Origin: Caldilineaceae bacterium
GTDB taxonomy: Bacteria > Chloroflexota > Anaerolineae > Caldilineales > Caldilineaceae
Assembly (NCBI GenBank): GCA_020634755.1
Contig: JACKBC010000004.1
Location: 124,001-188,000 of the forward strand
Length of the DNA: 64,000 nucleotides
Direction of reading: 5' to 3'
Part shown: positions 19,192 to 27,883 of the stretch, piece by piece
Layout: the number at the start of each line of letters is the position of its first letter
How positions within the stretch are numbered: position 1 is the stretch's first letter
Program-made: the position numbers and the translations under genes
Notes under the pieces: generated by a model
Seen by the model: the letters and a program-made list of their open reading frames with translations, nothing else
Told to the model about the DNA's origin: nothing
The model's database searches: none

Positions 19192-19214
19192 GCTATAAAG
19201 GAGAGAAAGAAATC

Positions 19215-20072
<858 letters not shown>

Positions 20073-20342
20073 AGCAGTAGAGAAGTAAAGGAGTGGAGGA
20101 GTGGAGGAGAGCCTTTACTCCACTTCTCAACGGCCCAAAGATGGCGCAGCGTAGGGGCAGAATTGGCGGTAAAAAAGCCAAAGACTGGAGATTAGATTTC
20201 GTTTGCTGCCTATTGTGCCCGCCTGGTCGCTGTGTAATCTTTATCGGTTCAACGGGAACTCATGTTATCCGCTTCCTGGAAGAGGCCGCTACCGCTTTCA
20301 TATGAGCTAAAACCTACCATATCGATTAGTTTTGGAAGAACT

Positions 20343-21578
20343 ATGCAAGCAACTGTAAACGACCGCACCACCGAGCTCGCCGCCCAATTCCCGATTCTGC
20401 AACGGGAGGTACATGGGAAGCGGCTGGTCTATTTAGATAACGCAGCCAGCAGCCAGAAGCCGACTGCGGTGCTCGATGTGATGGAGCGCTACTACCGCCA
20501 GTCCAATGCCAATGTGCATCGCGGCGTACATACATTGAGCGAAGAGGCCACAACGCTCTATGAAGATGCTCGCGTGCGGCTGGCCGGCTTTATCAATGCG
20601 CCCAGCGACAAGCAAATTATTTTTACCCGCGGCACCACGGAAGGCATTAATCTCGTCGCCCACACATGGGGGCGCGCCAATTTGGGCCCCGGTGATGAGG
20701 TGCTGATCACGCAGATGGAGCACCACAGTAACATTGTGCCGTGGCAGATTTTGCGCGACCAGCTTGGCTTTACGCTGCGCTATATTCCGATTACGCCACT
20801 CGGTGAATTGGATTTGCGCGAGCTGGATGTGCTGCTCAATGCCCGAACCAAGTTGCTGAGCTTTGTCCACGCCAGCAATGTGCTGGGGACGGTTAACCCC
20901 GTGCCACAACTGGTGCAAGCGGCGCGGCAGGTGGGCGCCAAAGTGCTGATCGACGGCGCCCAGAGCGTGCCGCACATGCCCATTGACGTGCAAGAATTGG
21001 ATGCCGACTTTTTTGTCTTTAGCAGCCACAAAATGTGCGGCCCCACCGGCGTGGGTGTGCTCTACGGCAAGCGCGATCTGCTGGAAGAGATGCCACCTTT
21101 TATGGGCGGTGGTGATATGATCCGCTCCGTGACCATGACCGAGAGTCGCTGGAATACGCTGCCCTATAAGTTTGAAGCCGGCACGCCCGCCATTGCCGAA
21201 GTCATTGGGCTGGGCGCCGCAGTCGACTTTTTGACCGACGTGGGCATGGGCTGGATACACGCCCACGAACAGATGCTGACGCGCTATGCCTATGAACGGC
21301 TGAGCCAAGTGGAAGGTCTGCGTATTCTGGGGCCAGAGCCGGAAAAACGGGGCGGGCTCATTGCTTTTACGCTGGGCGACATTCACCCACACGATATTTC
21401 CGCCGTGCTTGATATGGATGGTATCGCCATCCGCGCCGGTCATCACTGTGCGCAGCCGGTGCATGACTGCTATAATATAGCCGCCAGCGCCCGCGCCAGC
21501 TTCTATCTTTATAACACAACGGAAGATGTGGATCTGCTGGCGGAAAGTCTGGAAAAGGCGCACAAGTTGTTCGGGTAA
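20343..21578 (+). CDS. sufS: Cysteine desulfurase SufS
   Basis: 411-residue PLP enzyme, group II (SufS/CsdA type), releasing sulfur from cysteine as a persulfide. YLDNAASSQKP at the N-terminus, Lys230 in SSHKMCGPTG as PLP lysine, catalytic Cys369 in RAGHHCAQP, HANVHRGVH-type motif (NANVHRGVHTLS). ATG 20343 is taken as start; codons back to 20262 are in frame but unlike the family. It passes sulfur to the SufU encoded next. Confidence 0.96.
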   Translation: MQATVNDRTTELAAQFPILQREVHGKRLVYLDNAASSQKPTAVLDVMERYYRQSNANVHRGVHTLSEEATTLYEDARVRLAGFINAPSDKQIIFTRGTTEGINLVAHTWGRANLGPGDEVLITQMEHHSNIVPWQILRDQLGFTLRYIPITPLGELDLRELDVLLNARTKLLSFVHASNVLGTVNPVPQLVQAARQVGAKVLIDGAQSVPHMPIDVQELDADFFVFSSHKMCGPTGVGVLYGKRDLLEEMPPFMGGGDMIRSVTMTESRWNTLPYKFEAGTPAIAEVIGLGAAVDFLTDVGMGWIHAHEQMLTRYAYERLSQVEGLRILGPEPEKRGGLIAFTLGDIHPHDISAVLDMDGIAIRAGHHCAQPVHDCYNIAASARASFYLYNTTEDVDLLAESLEKAHKLFG

Positions 21579-21730
21579 TCCTTTTAATTGGGTACGCGGA
21601 TAAATGCTGATTTGCGCGGACTTTTTTTCTCTGCGCCCTAAAAATCCGTGCAATCCATCTATAAAATGACTTACGCGGACCATCGCTCAATATAGATATT
21701 TGTGTTTCAAGCGTACAAACTTATCTGTAA

Positions 21731-21760
21731 ATGAACTCGTAAATCAGAAATCGTAAATCC
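21731..21760. repeat. CTCGTAAATC repeat, copy 4
   Basis: CTCGTAAATCAGAAATCGTAAATC directly ahead of sufU; half-site of the TACGATTTACGAG family. Confidence 0.55.
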
Positions 21761-21761
21761 T

Positions 21762-22142
21762 ATGGAAGCCTTATACAGAGAAGCCATTTTAGATCATTAC
21801 AAACACCCGCGGCGTAAGGGCCATCTAGACGCGCCGGATATTCAATATCACGACCACAACCCGTTTTGCGGCGATGAACTCACGATTGAGCTAAAAGTGG
21901 AAGATGGCGTCGTGGTAGACGCGGCCTTTGATGGACGCGGCTGCGCCATTAGCCAAGCCACCGCCAGCATGATTATGGAAGAGATTGTGGGCCTGTCGGT
22001 AGATGAACTCAAAACTTGGGACAAGCAGTATATATTGGACATGCTGGGCATTGAGATTGGCCCGGTGCGACTCAAATGTGCGCTGCTGTCGCTCAAGGTG
22101 TTGAAGGCTGGTCTGTGGGGCCTGGAAGAGTGGCCAGAGTAG
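21762..22142 (+). CDS. sufU: SufU-type sulfur acceptor, short form
   Basis: 126 residues. Cys36 with Asp38 (NPFCGDE), Cys61 (GRGCAIS) and Cys106 (RLKCALL) are the three ligands plus the Asp. Lys105 before the last Cys is SufU-like (IscU has His). The Cys61-Cys106 spacing of 45 is IscU-like, however: the roughly 18-21 residue insertion known from Bacillus SufU is missing. In the SufS-SufU system it takes persulfide sulfur from SufS and relays it to SufBCD. It follows sufS at 183 bp. Confidence 0.92.
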   Translation: MEALYREAILDHYKHPRRKGHLDAPDIQYHDHNPFCGDELTIELKVEDGVVVDAAFDGRGCAISQATASMIMEEIVGLSVDELKTWDKQYILDMLGIEIGPVRLKCALLSLKVLKAGLWGLEEWPE

Positions 22143-22158
22143 AAATGCGGAGAACTGT

Positions 22159-22548
22159 ATGACTTTTCAGCAATCATTAACGCGCCACCTCAAAGCCATT
22201 CAGAATCGTGATCTTAATACCTTCTTAAAGACAATTGCCAACGATGGTAGATTAACGCTCATTATGCCCAACGGCAGCCTTTGGCAAGATTATGATGACA
22301 TTGCGGAACTGCACCGTGAGTGGTTCGCAGACCCAGACTGGCAAATGACCACCGAACTGCTGACCACGCATGAAGCGGCCGAAATGGCCTCGGCCTTACT
22401 ATTGGTCAATTACACCGATGTAGACATGGAAGGCGCCCCCGTCGAGTTCGAGTACTATCTGCATCTGCTTTTTGCCAAAGAAGGCGACCAATGGCTGGTA
22501 ATACACGATCAGAATACAACGATAGAGATAGAGAGCGAAGATGAGTAG
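22159..22548 (+). CDS. NTF2-like (SnoaL/DUF4440-type) protein
   Basis: 129 residues with the alpha+beta cone layout of NTF2-like proteins: a helix QQSLTRHLKAIQNRDLNTFLKTI, then strands with NGSLWQDYDDIAELHREWF, and a final LLFAKEGDQWLVIHDQNT strand pair. Many members bind small molecules or act as isomerases; no catalytic set is obvious. It starts 16 bases after sufU and its end overlaps the Rieske gene by 8 bases, so it is translationally tied to the suf operon. Function unknown. Confidence 0.8.
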   Translation: MTFQQSLTRHLKAIQNRDLNTFLKTIANDGRLTLIMPNGSLWQDYDDIAELHREWFADPDWQMTTELLTTHEAAEMASALLLVNYTDVDMEGAPVEFEYYLHLLFAKEGDQWLVIHDQNTTIEIESEDE

Positions 22549-22858
22549 ATTTATTCAGGTTGCCAAACGCGATGAAATTCCAGTAGGTGAAAGCAAGCTG
22601 GTTGAAGTGGAAGATGTGCGGGTGGCGCTCTTCAACCTGGAGGGCACAATCTACGCCATCGAGGATGTTTGCACCCACGATGGCGGACCGCTGGTCGAAG
22701 GCGAAATCGTCAACGGCTGCCAAGTTGAATGCCCGCGTCACGGCGCCCGTTTTGATATTCGTACCGGTGCGGCGCTCAGTTTCCCGGCGTTTGAAGCGAC
22801 GAACACATACGAAGTAAAAGTCGAGGGCGACGATGTGCTGATTGAGTCGCCACTTTGA
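22541..22858 (+). CDS. Rieske [2Fe-2S] ferredoxin
   Basis: 105 residues, a stand-alone Rieske domain. Ligands C-T-H in VCTHDGGPL and C-P-R-H in CPRHGARFD. Likely a soluble one-electron carrier, possibly supplying electrons for cluster assembly or for an oxygenase; similar ferredoxins often ride in SUF operons next to SufU and SufT. Its ATG overlaps the previous stop region (ATGA-type coupling). Confidence 0.93.
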   Translation: MSRFIQVAKRDEIPVGESKLVEVEDVRVALFNLEGTIYAIEDVCTHDGGPLVEGEIVNGCQVECPRHGARFDIRTGAALSFPAFEATNTYEVKVEGDDVLIESPL

Positions 22859-22879
22859 GTATCGGCTGAATGACCCCTT

Positions 22880-22991
22880 TATTATACCAACTGCCGAATC
22901 AAGCGTCATGAATACGTTCAGACCTGACAGGTTTTGAAAACCTGTCAGGTCTTTACCAAACATAAAACTTGACGTAGCAGTTGGTATTATA
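22880..22991. repeat. Composite palindrome with TACCAACTGC ends
   Basis: Outer inverted ends TACCAACTGC (22885-22894) / GCAGTTGGTA (22977-22986), extended by TTAT-rich flanks, enclose the perfect AGACCTGACAGGTTTT / AAAACCTGTCAGGTCT hairpin (22920-22952; copy 2 of the 18881 repeat). It looks like one mobile palindrome inserted in or carried by another. It lies between the Rieske gene and sufT. Confidence 0.6.
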
Positions 22992-23041
22992 CCCCAGTCG
23001 AAACTTGATGAGATATTGTCATAAATGTAAGGAGAAACAGC

Positions 23042-23353
23042 ATGTCAATGCCAACATCTGAAGAAATTCGCAACGTAATTCAGGAGAAGGTTCACGACCC
23101 CGAACTCATGATGAACGTGGTCGACATTGGTTTAATTTATGGGGTGGAAGTCACCGCCAATACCGCTGAAATCACCATGACGCTGACCAGCCCCGGCTGT
23201 CCGGCCGGCCCACAGATCATCGGCGATGTGCAGCGTGAAACGCACAACGCCTTTCCAGATATTGAAGAGGTAAATGTGCATTTGGTCTGGACGCCTTTTT
23301 GGAACCCAGACATGATGTCTCAAGAAGCCAAGGACGAATTGGGCATCTTTTAA
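23042..23353 (+). CDS. sufT: SufT / MIP18-family Fe-S maturation protein
   Basis: 103-residue DUF59 protein: EEIRNVIQEKVHDPELMMNVVDIGLIYGVEV, then MTLTSPGCPAGPQI containing the family's cysteine, then VHLVWTPFWNPDMMS. SufT-type proteins help cluster maturation or transfer under high demand. AAGGAG precedes the ATG. Last gene of the suf operon; it ends 1 base from the stop of the converging gene. Confidence 0.92.
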   Translation: MSMPTSEEIRNVIQEKVHDPELMMNVVDIGLIYGVEVTANTAEITMTLTSPGCPAGPQIIGDVQRETHNAFPDIEEVNVHLVWTPFWNPDMMSQEAKDELGIF

Positions 23354-23354
23354 C

Positions 23355-24908
23355 TCACAGCCCGCGCAAGCCCTGGCCAAACAATTCCAGCATCAGCGGA
23401 TTCTCGTGCCCCGGCATGGACATGGAACTGTGCGCCAGCAGCGCGGCATTATGGGCATTATGCTCGTCGCCCGCTAAATGCAACCAAGCGGCCAGGGCTT
23501 GCAGCCCCGTTTGCAAGCCCTGAAACAGCAGATGCATATCTGGCCAGTTTTCGATTTCGCGCAAAACAAAGTCGGCGTGCAACGTTTCATCGTCATCCAA
23601 ATCTAAATTCATATACAGATCATTGCGCACGGCGCGCAATAACATGCGGCAATGCGTATACCAGCGATGCAGTACGGGGTGCTGTGTGAGTTCCACCACC
23701 GCCCTCTCCAAGTCCGCCAGCGTGTAATCCTCTTCCGCATCACTCTGAAAATAGTCCTGTAGCGCGGCTGCCACAGCCGGTTCGCCAAATTGCCAAAGCC
23801 AATCATTATAGAGTGAATATTCACCAAAAAGCGGCTGCCACGCCACACCGTCCCAATGCGCGCTCAGCGCCTTCTGAACCAGCCAGCGCCCGTAATCAAA
23901 GGGCGCTTCCAAAAAGACAATCTTCTGATCATCATCCAGCGAAACCGTGAAAAGCTCACCAACCGGATGCGGCTGCGGCAAATCTTCTCTGGCCATTTCA
24001 TCGCTGCCATAGGTCGCCAAAATGCCAGTGCGCATATTGACCACCATGCTGATAAATGCACACGCCATTGATTCCTTGGCAGAAGTTGGCGTATAAAGGA
24101 ACCAAATGGTCTGGTTGCCACTGGCTTCGGCTGGCCCCAGCAACGCCCGCCAGCCTATTGGTGAAGGCGGTTCATAGCTCCAGCCGCTAAATTGCAGCTT
24201 GCGAATCTGCCGCGCCACGCGCGTGCGCAAATCAGGCGGCAGCGTAATGCTCAGGCTGTGCAGCGCCAGCATCAGCTGATCACCGGCTTCGGCGGGGTTG
24301 AGCGCTTCCAGCTCATTCAAGGCCGCAGTCGCCACGCTGGGCCGGTCATCCTGCGCAATCAGCCGCAGCAGATCGACTCGATCCGCCGGCGGCAATCGGC
24401 GCAATTGCTCCAGCACAAAATAGGCCACCCCCTCCTCTTCCTCACGCATTTGCGTAACATATTCGAGCAAGACATAGCGATTGCGCTCGGCTTCTTCAAT
24501 GGCTTCACACAGACTCTGAAAGGCCAGCTCGTCCGAATTTTCCAGGTCGCTGAGCAGGGCCGGAGAGACATCCTCACCCAGAAAGCGCTCTAAAATCGTC
24601 ACGGCATTGAGACGCATCTGCACGCTATTTTGGCGACCAGCCGCCGCCGAACGCAGCGCCGGCGTTACCTCTTCTGGCGGCAGCAGCGTGGCCAGGTGGC
24701 CCAAACCACCGCGCATTTGGCTGCTGGCATCGCCCAAATGTTTGAGCAGTACGCTCAACACCATATGCGCTGGATAAGAACGGGCGATCTGGCGTACAAT
24801 ACGCAACATGGCCCGCTCAGTCTTGCTTTGCGACAGTTCGTCAATCGCGGCTTCCAGCTGACGACGCTGTTGAAATGTATTAATGATTTTTTCGTCCATG
24901 CGCTGCAT
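23355..24908 (-). CDS. Uncharacterised protein, HEAT-like N-terminus
   Basis: 517 residues, not recognised. The first 235 residues are helical with repeated AAL/LL-rich stretches such as SVLLKHLGDASSQMRGGLGHLATLLPPEEV and PSVATAALNELEAL, which suggest HEAT/ARM-like repeats. The second half (about 240-480) has alternating strands and Trp-rich segments (WSYEPPSPIGWRALLG, HWDGVAWQPLFGEYSLYNDWLW) of no known fold to me. No signal peptide or membrane span, so cytoplasmic. A second ATG at 24899 may be the real start: a TATAAT overlaps the first ATG in the position of a -10 box. Its tail-to-tail packing with sufT gives no functional clue. Confidence 0.75.
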   Translation of the reverse strand: MQRMDEKIINTFQQRRQLEAAIDELSQSKTERAMLRIVRQIARSYPAHMVLSVLLKHLGDASSQMRGGLGHLATLLPPEEVTPALRSAAAGRQNSVQMRLNAVTILERFLGEDVSPALLSDLENSDELAFQSLCEAIEEAERNRYVLLEYVTQMREEEEGVAYFVLEQLRRLPPADRVDLLRLIAQDDRPSVATAALNELEALNPAEAGDQLMLALHSLSITLPPDLRTRVARQIRKLQFSGWSYEPPSPIGWRALLGPAEASGNQTIWFLYTPTSAKESMACAFISMVVNMRTGILATYGSDEMAREDLPQPHPVGELFTVSLDDDQKIVFLEAPFDYGRWLVQKALSAHWDGVAWQPLFGEYSLYNDWLWQFGEPAVAAALQDYFQSDAEEDYTLADLERAVVELTQHPVLHRWYTHCRMLLRAVRNDLYMNLDLDDDETLHADFVLREIENWPDMHLLFQGLQTGLQALAAWLHLAGDEHNAHNAALLAHSSMSMPGHENPLMLELFGQGLRGL

Positions 24909-25385
24909 TATAACATAGGATTACCTGGAAAGAGCGACTTTGTCCCACCGTCAGACTTCCGCTCACCCTGACAGTTTGGGCGTATCACACGGGTCAGGCA
25001 TAATATATAAAAATTGTAACCATCTAGGCCTCTCCACCATCCCTCCTCCACGGGTGGCTAGGCTTTACCCACACGTGAGGCGAATGGCTCTGTGCGTCGC
25101 ACCGGTTGCAGAGCATCAGGCGAAACAGATCGGTTTGTGACCGGTGCGACGCACACTATCCTCGAGCAGCGTTCGCGTCTACCCATGTGTGACGCACGGT
25201 CCAGACGTTGTCTGCGCCGTCACAGCGGCCGCGGCCCGTGCGACGCACCTGGTCTCCACTCGGGGCAAGAAAGATGTGGGTAATAGTAAGCCACGTATGG
25301 GGAAGAGTTTAAGAGAAGGCTTTATCCAAGATTAAGCAAAAAGCGATCAACAGATTGGTTGATCTCCACTCCCAGGAGGACAACG
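24909..25385. other. Gene-free stretch before the dehydrogenase
   Basis: 477 bases between two divergent genes, about half occupied by the MITE-like element at 25058-25290. Short ORFs here are repeat-derived. Both promoters must be here, but I see only weak candidates. Confidence 0.5.
25058..25290. mobile_element. MITE-like element, CTTACCATAACCC family, long inverted copy
   Basis: 233 bp, opposite in orientation to 11288-11417. Ends CTAGGCTTTACCC / GGGTAATAGTAAG. Four GTGCG-N-CGCAC-type palindromes at 25092-25102, 25144-25154, 25187-25197 (one change) and 25238-25248. Flanks CCACGGGTGG (25048-25057) and CCACGTATGG (25291-25300) agree at 8 of 10 bases, like an aged 10-bp target duplication. 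Confidence 0.7.
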
Positions 25386-27881
25386 ATGTCTCATTCGGCT
25401 CGCGTGGTCATTATCGGTTCGGGCATTGTTGGCTGCAGCGCCGCCTATCATCTTGCCCAATTTGGCTGGAAAGACATTCTCGTCATTGATAAGGGCGAAC
25501 TATACGAAAACGATGGCTCCACATCGCACGCGCCCGGTGGGCTGGTGCCCCTGAGCCATTCTAAATTGCTCACCCAAATGGGCATGTATACCAGCGATCT
25601 GGTGGCCGGGTTGCAGCCCTTCCGCGCTGACCGCAATACATATAATCCTGTCGGTCAGCTTGAATTGGCCATCTCCGACAGCCGCTGGCTGGATCTAAAA
25701 CGGCTGCACGGCGAGGCCAAAGGGTTTAAATGCGAAACGCATCTGCTTTCGCCCGCCGAAGCTCGGGGCAAGCTGCCCATCCTCAACCCCGATGCCATCA
25801 AAGGCGCGCTCTTTATTCCCAAAGGCGCCATTGTCAAAGGGGCGGATGTCTCCGGCGCGCTGGCGCGAGACGCCATGGCCACCGGCGGCGCCCGCTTTAT
25901 GGGCAATACGGCGCTGGTGGATGTGGAGATCAACAACGGGCGCGTCATCGCCGTGATCACCAACAACCCGGAGATGCCGCGCATAGCCTGTGAGCATGTG
26001 CTGCTCTGCGCCAACATTTGGGCGCCGGCGCTGAGCGAAAAATTTGGCGTGGCGCTGCCGCTCATGGCCTTTGAGCATCAATATGTGCGCACCAAACCGC
26101 TGGCCAGCCTGGCGCAATTTGACCGCACCAACAAAGACCACGAAGTTGTCTATCCCACCACTCGCGAGCTGGATTCGACCATGTATTACCGTCAACACTG
26201 GGACGGCTACGGCATTGGCTCGTACTGGCACCGGCCCCACATGGTGCGCCCCCAGGAGTTGGGCAAAACCGCCATTCACCCCTTTACACCGGAGGACTTC
26301 TTTGGGGCAGCGCACGCATCGGGTCGCACGCCGTGGGCGCAGGCGCAAAATGTGCTGCCCCTTCTCAAAGAAGCCGAAATTGAGCGCGACACGGCCATCA
26401 ACGGCATGTTCGCCTTCTCGGTGGATGGCATGCCCATTATTGGCGAATCACCGGTAAAAGGCTTTTGGACCGCCGTGGCGTCCTGGATCACCCACGCCGG
26501 CGGTGTGGGCAAATCGGCCGCTGAGTGGATGGTCTATGGCGACACGGAATGGGACATGCGCCAGGCCCACATTAGCCGCTTCCACGGCTTCCAGACCACC
26601 CAGGCCTATACCGGCGTGGTTACACAAAAGAACTATCGCGAAGTTTACGACATTGTGCACCCGCGGCAACCGCCCAGCGAACCACGCAACGTGCGCACCA
26701 GCCCCTTTGCGCCGCGACTGGACGCGCTCCGCTCTGCATACACCGTCTTTGCCGGGCTGGAACTGCCCAACTGGTTTGAAGAGAACAGTCGCCTGTTGGA
26801 AAAGTATGACGAGCAGATTCCCCAGCGCAGCGGCTGGGCCAGCCAATATTGGTCGCGCATTCAGGGCGCCGAACATTTAGGGACCCGCAACAACGTCGCC
26901 CTCTTTGACCTGACCGGTCTTTCCATCATCGAGGTAAGCGGACCCGGCGCGGCCGTGTTCGTCAACTATTTATGCGCCAGCCAGATGGATGTGCGCGTGG
27001 GGCGCGTGGTCTACACCACCTGGCTCACGCCCAAAGGCGGCGTCAAACGCGACCTCACCGTGGCGCGCCTGGCCGCCGACCAATTCTGGCTCTTTGTGGG
27101 CGAAGGCACGCTGCCGCAGGACCTGGCCTGGGTGCGTCAACATGCGCCCGCTGATGAGACGGTGACCATCACCGACATTTCCAATAGCTATACCGCCCTG
27201 GGGCTGTGGGGGCCAAACGCACGCAAAGTGCTGCAAAAGGCGACCACCGTCAACGTGAGCAATGAAGCCTTTCCCTATTTCAGCGCCCAATGGATCGAAG
27301 TGGGCATGGCGCCGGTGTTGGCGCTGCGCATCTCCTATGCCGGTGAGCTAGGCTGGGAGCTGCACTGCCCCACCGACATGGCGCTGCACGTGTGGGATAC
27401 GCTGTGGGCGGCCGGTCGCGAATTCGACATGCCGGCGGCCGGCCTGGGTGCATTCGATTCGCTGCGGCTGGAAAAGGGCTACCGGCTGTGGGGCGGTGAT
27501 GTCTATACCGAATACACGCCCTACGAATCCGGCCTGGGCTGGACGGTCAAGCTGAATAAAAATGTGGACTTTATTGGCAAAGAGGCCTGTAACGCGCTCA
27601 AAGATCAGCCACTCAAAAAGAAGCTCTGCTGCCTGACCTTTAACAATGGCGGCGTGGCCCTGGGCTACGAAGCGATCCTGGCCAATGGCAAAGCCGTGGG
27701 CTACATCACCAGCGCCAACTACGGCTATGCCGTGGGAAAATTCATCATGTACGGCTACCTACCCATTGAACACGCCAGCGCCGGCGCCTCGCTAGAAGTC
27801 GAATACTTCGGCGAACGCTACCCCGCCACGGTGACGGAGGAGCCGTTGTACGATCCGGGGATGGAGCGCTTAAAGGCATAA
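25386..27881 (+). CDS. FAD-dependent dimethylglycine/sarcosine dehydrogenase-like protein with GcvT domain
   Basis: 831 residues. The FAD domain opens with VVIIGSGIVGCSAAYHLA and STSHAPGGLV, the hallmark near the flavin-attachment region of DMGDH/SARDH. From about 440 to the end is the folate-binding GcvT-like aminomethyltransferase region (RNNVALFDLTGLSIIEVSGPGA, SYAGELGWELHCP, EKGYRLWGGDVYTEYTPYESGLGW). Expected work: oxidative N-demethylation of a methylated glycine, with the one-carbon unit passed to tetrahydrofolate; electrons go to an ETF or similar carrier not seen here. AGGAGG precedes ATG 25386. It is 2 bases from the next gene, hence co-transcribed. Confidence 0.87.
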   Translation: MSHSARVVIIGSGIVGCSAAYHLAQFGWKDILVIDKGELYENDGSTSHAPGGLVPLSHSKLLTQMGMYTSDLVAGLQPFRADRNTYNPVGQLELAISDSRWLDLKRLHGEAKGFKCETHLLSPAEARGKLPILNPDAIKGALFIPKGAIVKGADVSGALARDAMATGGARFMGNTALVDVEINNGRVIAVITNNPEMPRIACEHVLLCANIWAPALSEKFGVALPLMAFEHQYVRTKPLASLAQFDRTNKDHEVVYPTTRELDSTMYYRQHWDGYGIGSYWHRPHMVRPQELGKTAIHPFTPEDFFGAAHASGRTPWAQAQNVLPLLKEAEIERDTAINGMFAFSVDGMPIIGESPVKGFWTAVASWITHAGGVGKSAAEWMVYGDTEWDMRQAHISRFHGFQTTQAYTGVVTQKNYREVYDIVHPRQPPSEPRNVRTSPFAPRLDALRSAYTVFAGLELPNWFEENSRLLEKYDEQIPQRSGWASQYWSRIQGAEHLGTRNNVALFDLTGLSIIEVSGPGAAVFVNYLCASQMDVRVGRVVYTTWLTPKGGVKRDLTVARLAADQFWLFVGEGTLPQDLAWVRQHAPADETVTITDISNSYTALGLWGPNARKVLQKATTVNVSNEAFPYFSAQWIEVGMAPVLALRISYAGELGWELHCPTDMALHVWDTLWAAGREFDMPAAGLGAFDSLRLEKGYRLWGGDVYTEYTPYESGLGWTVKLNKNVDFIGKEACNALKDQPLKKKLCCLTFNNGGVALGYEAILANGKAVGYITSANYGYAVGKFIMYGYLPIEHASAGASLEVEYFGERYPATVTEEPLYDPGMERLKA

Positions 27882-27883
27882 AT

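Larger units (their letters stand above)
18841..19214. other. Gene-free spacer inside the suf operon
   Basis: 374 bases between sufD and the rhodanese. It holds three separate palindromic repeats (listed) and no coding sequence. The perfect hairpins could attenuate transcription into the distal suf genes. Confidence 0.6.

Noticed and set aside
20433..21683. 416-codon reverse open frame opposite sufS
   Set aside because: His/Gln/Ala-rich shadow translation of a well-supported cysteine desulfurase.
25092..25335. Two overlapping 63-codon ORFs upstream of the dehydrogenase
   Set aside because: They lie in and beside the MITE-like element and translate its palindromes.
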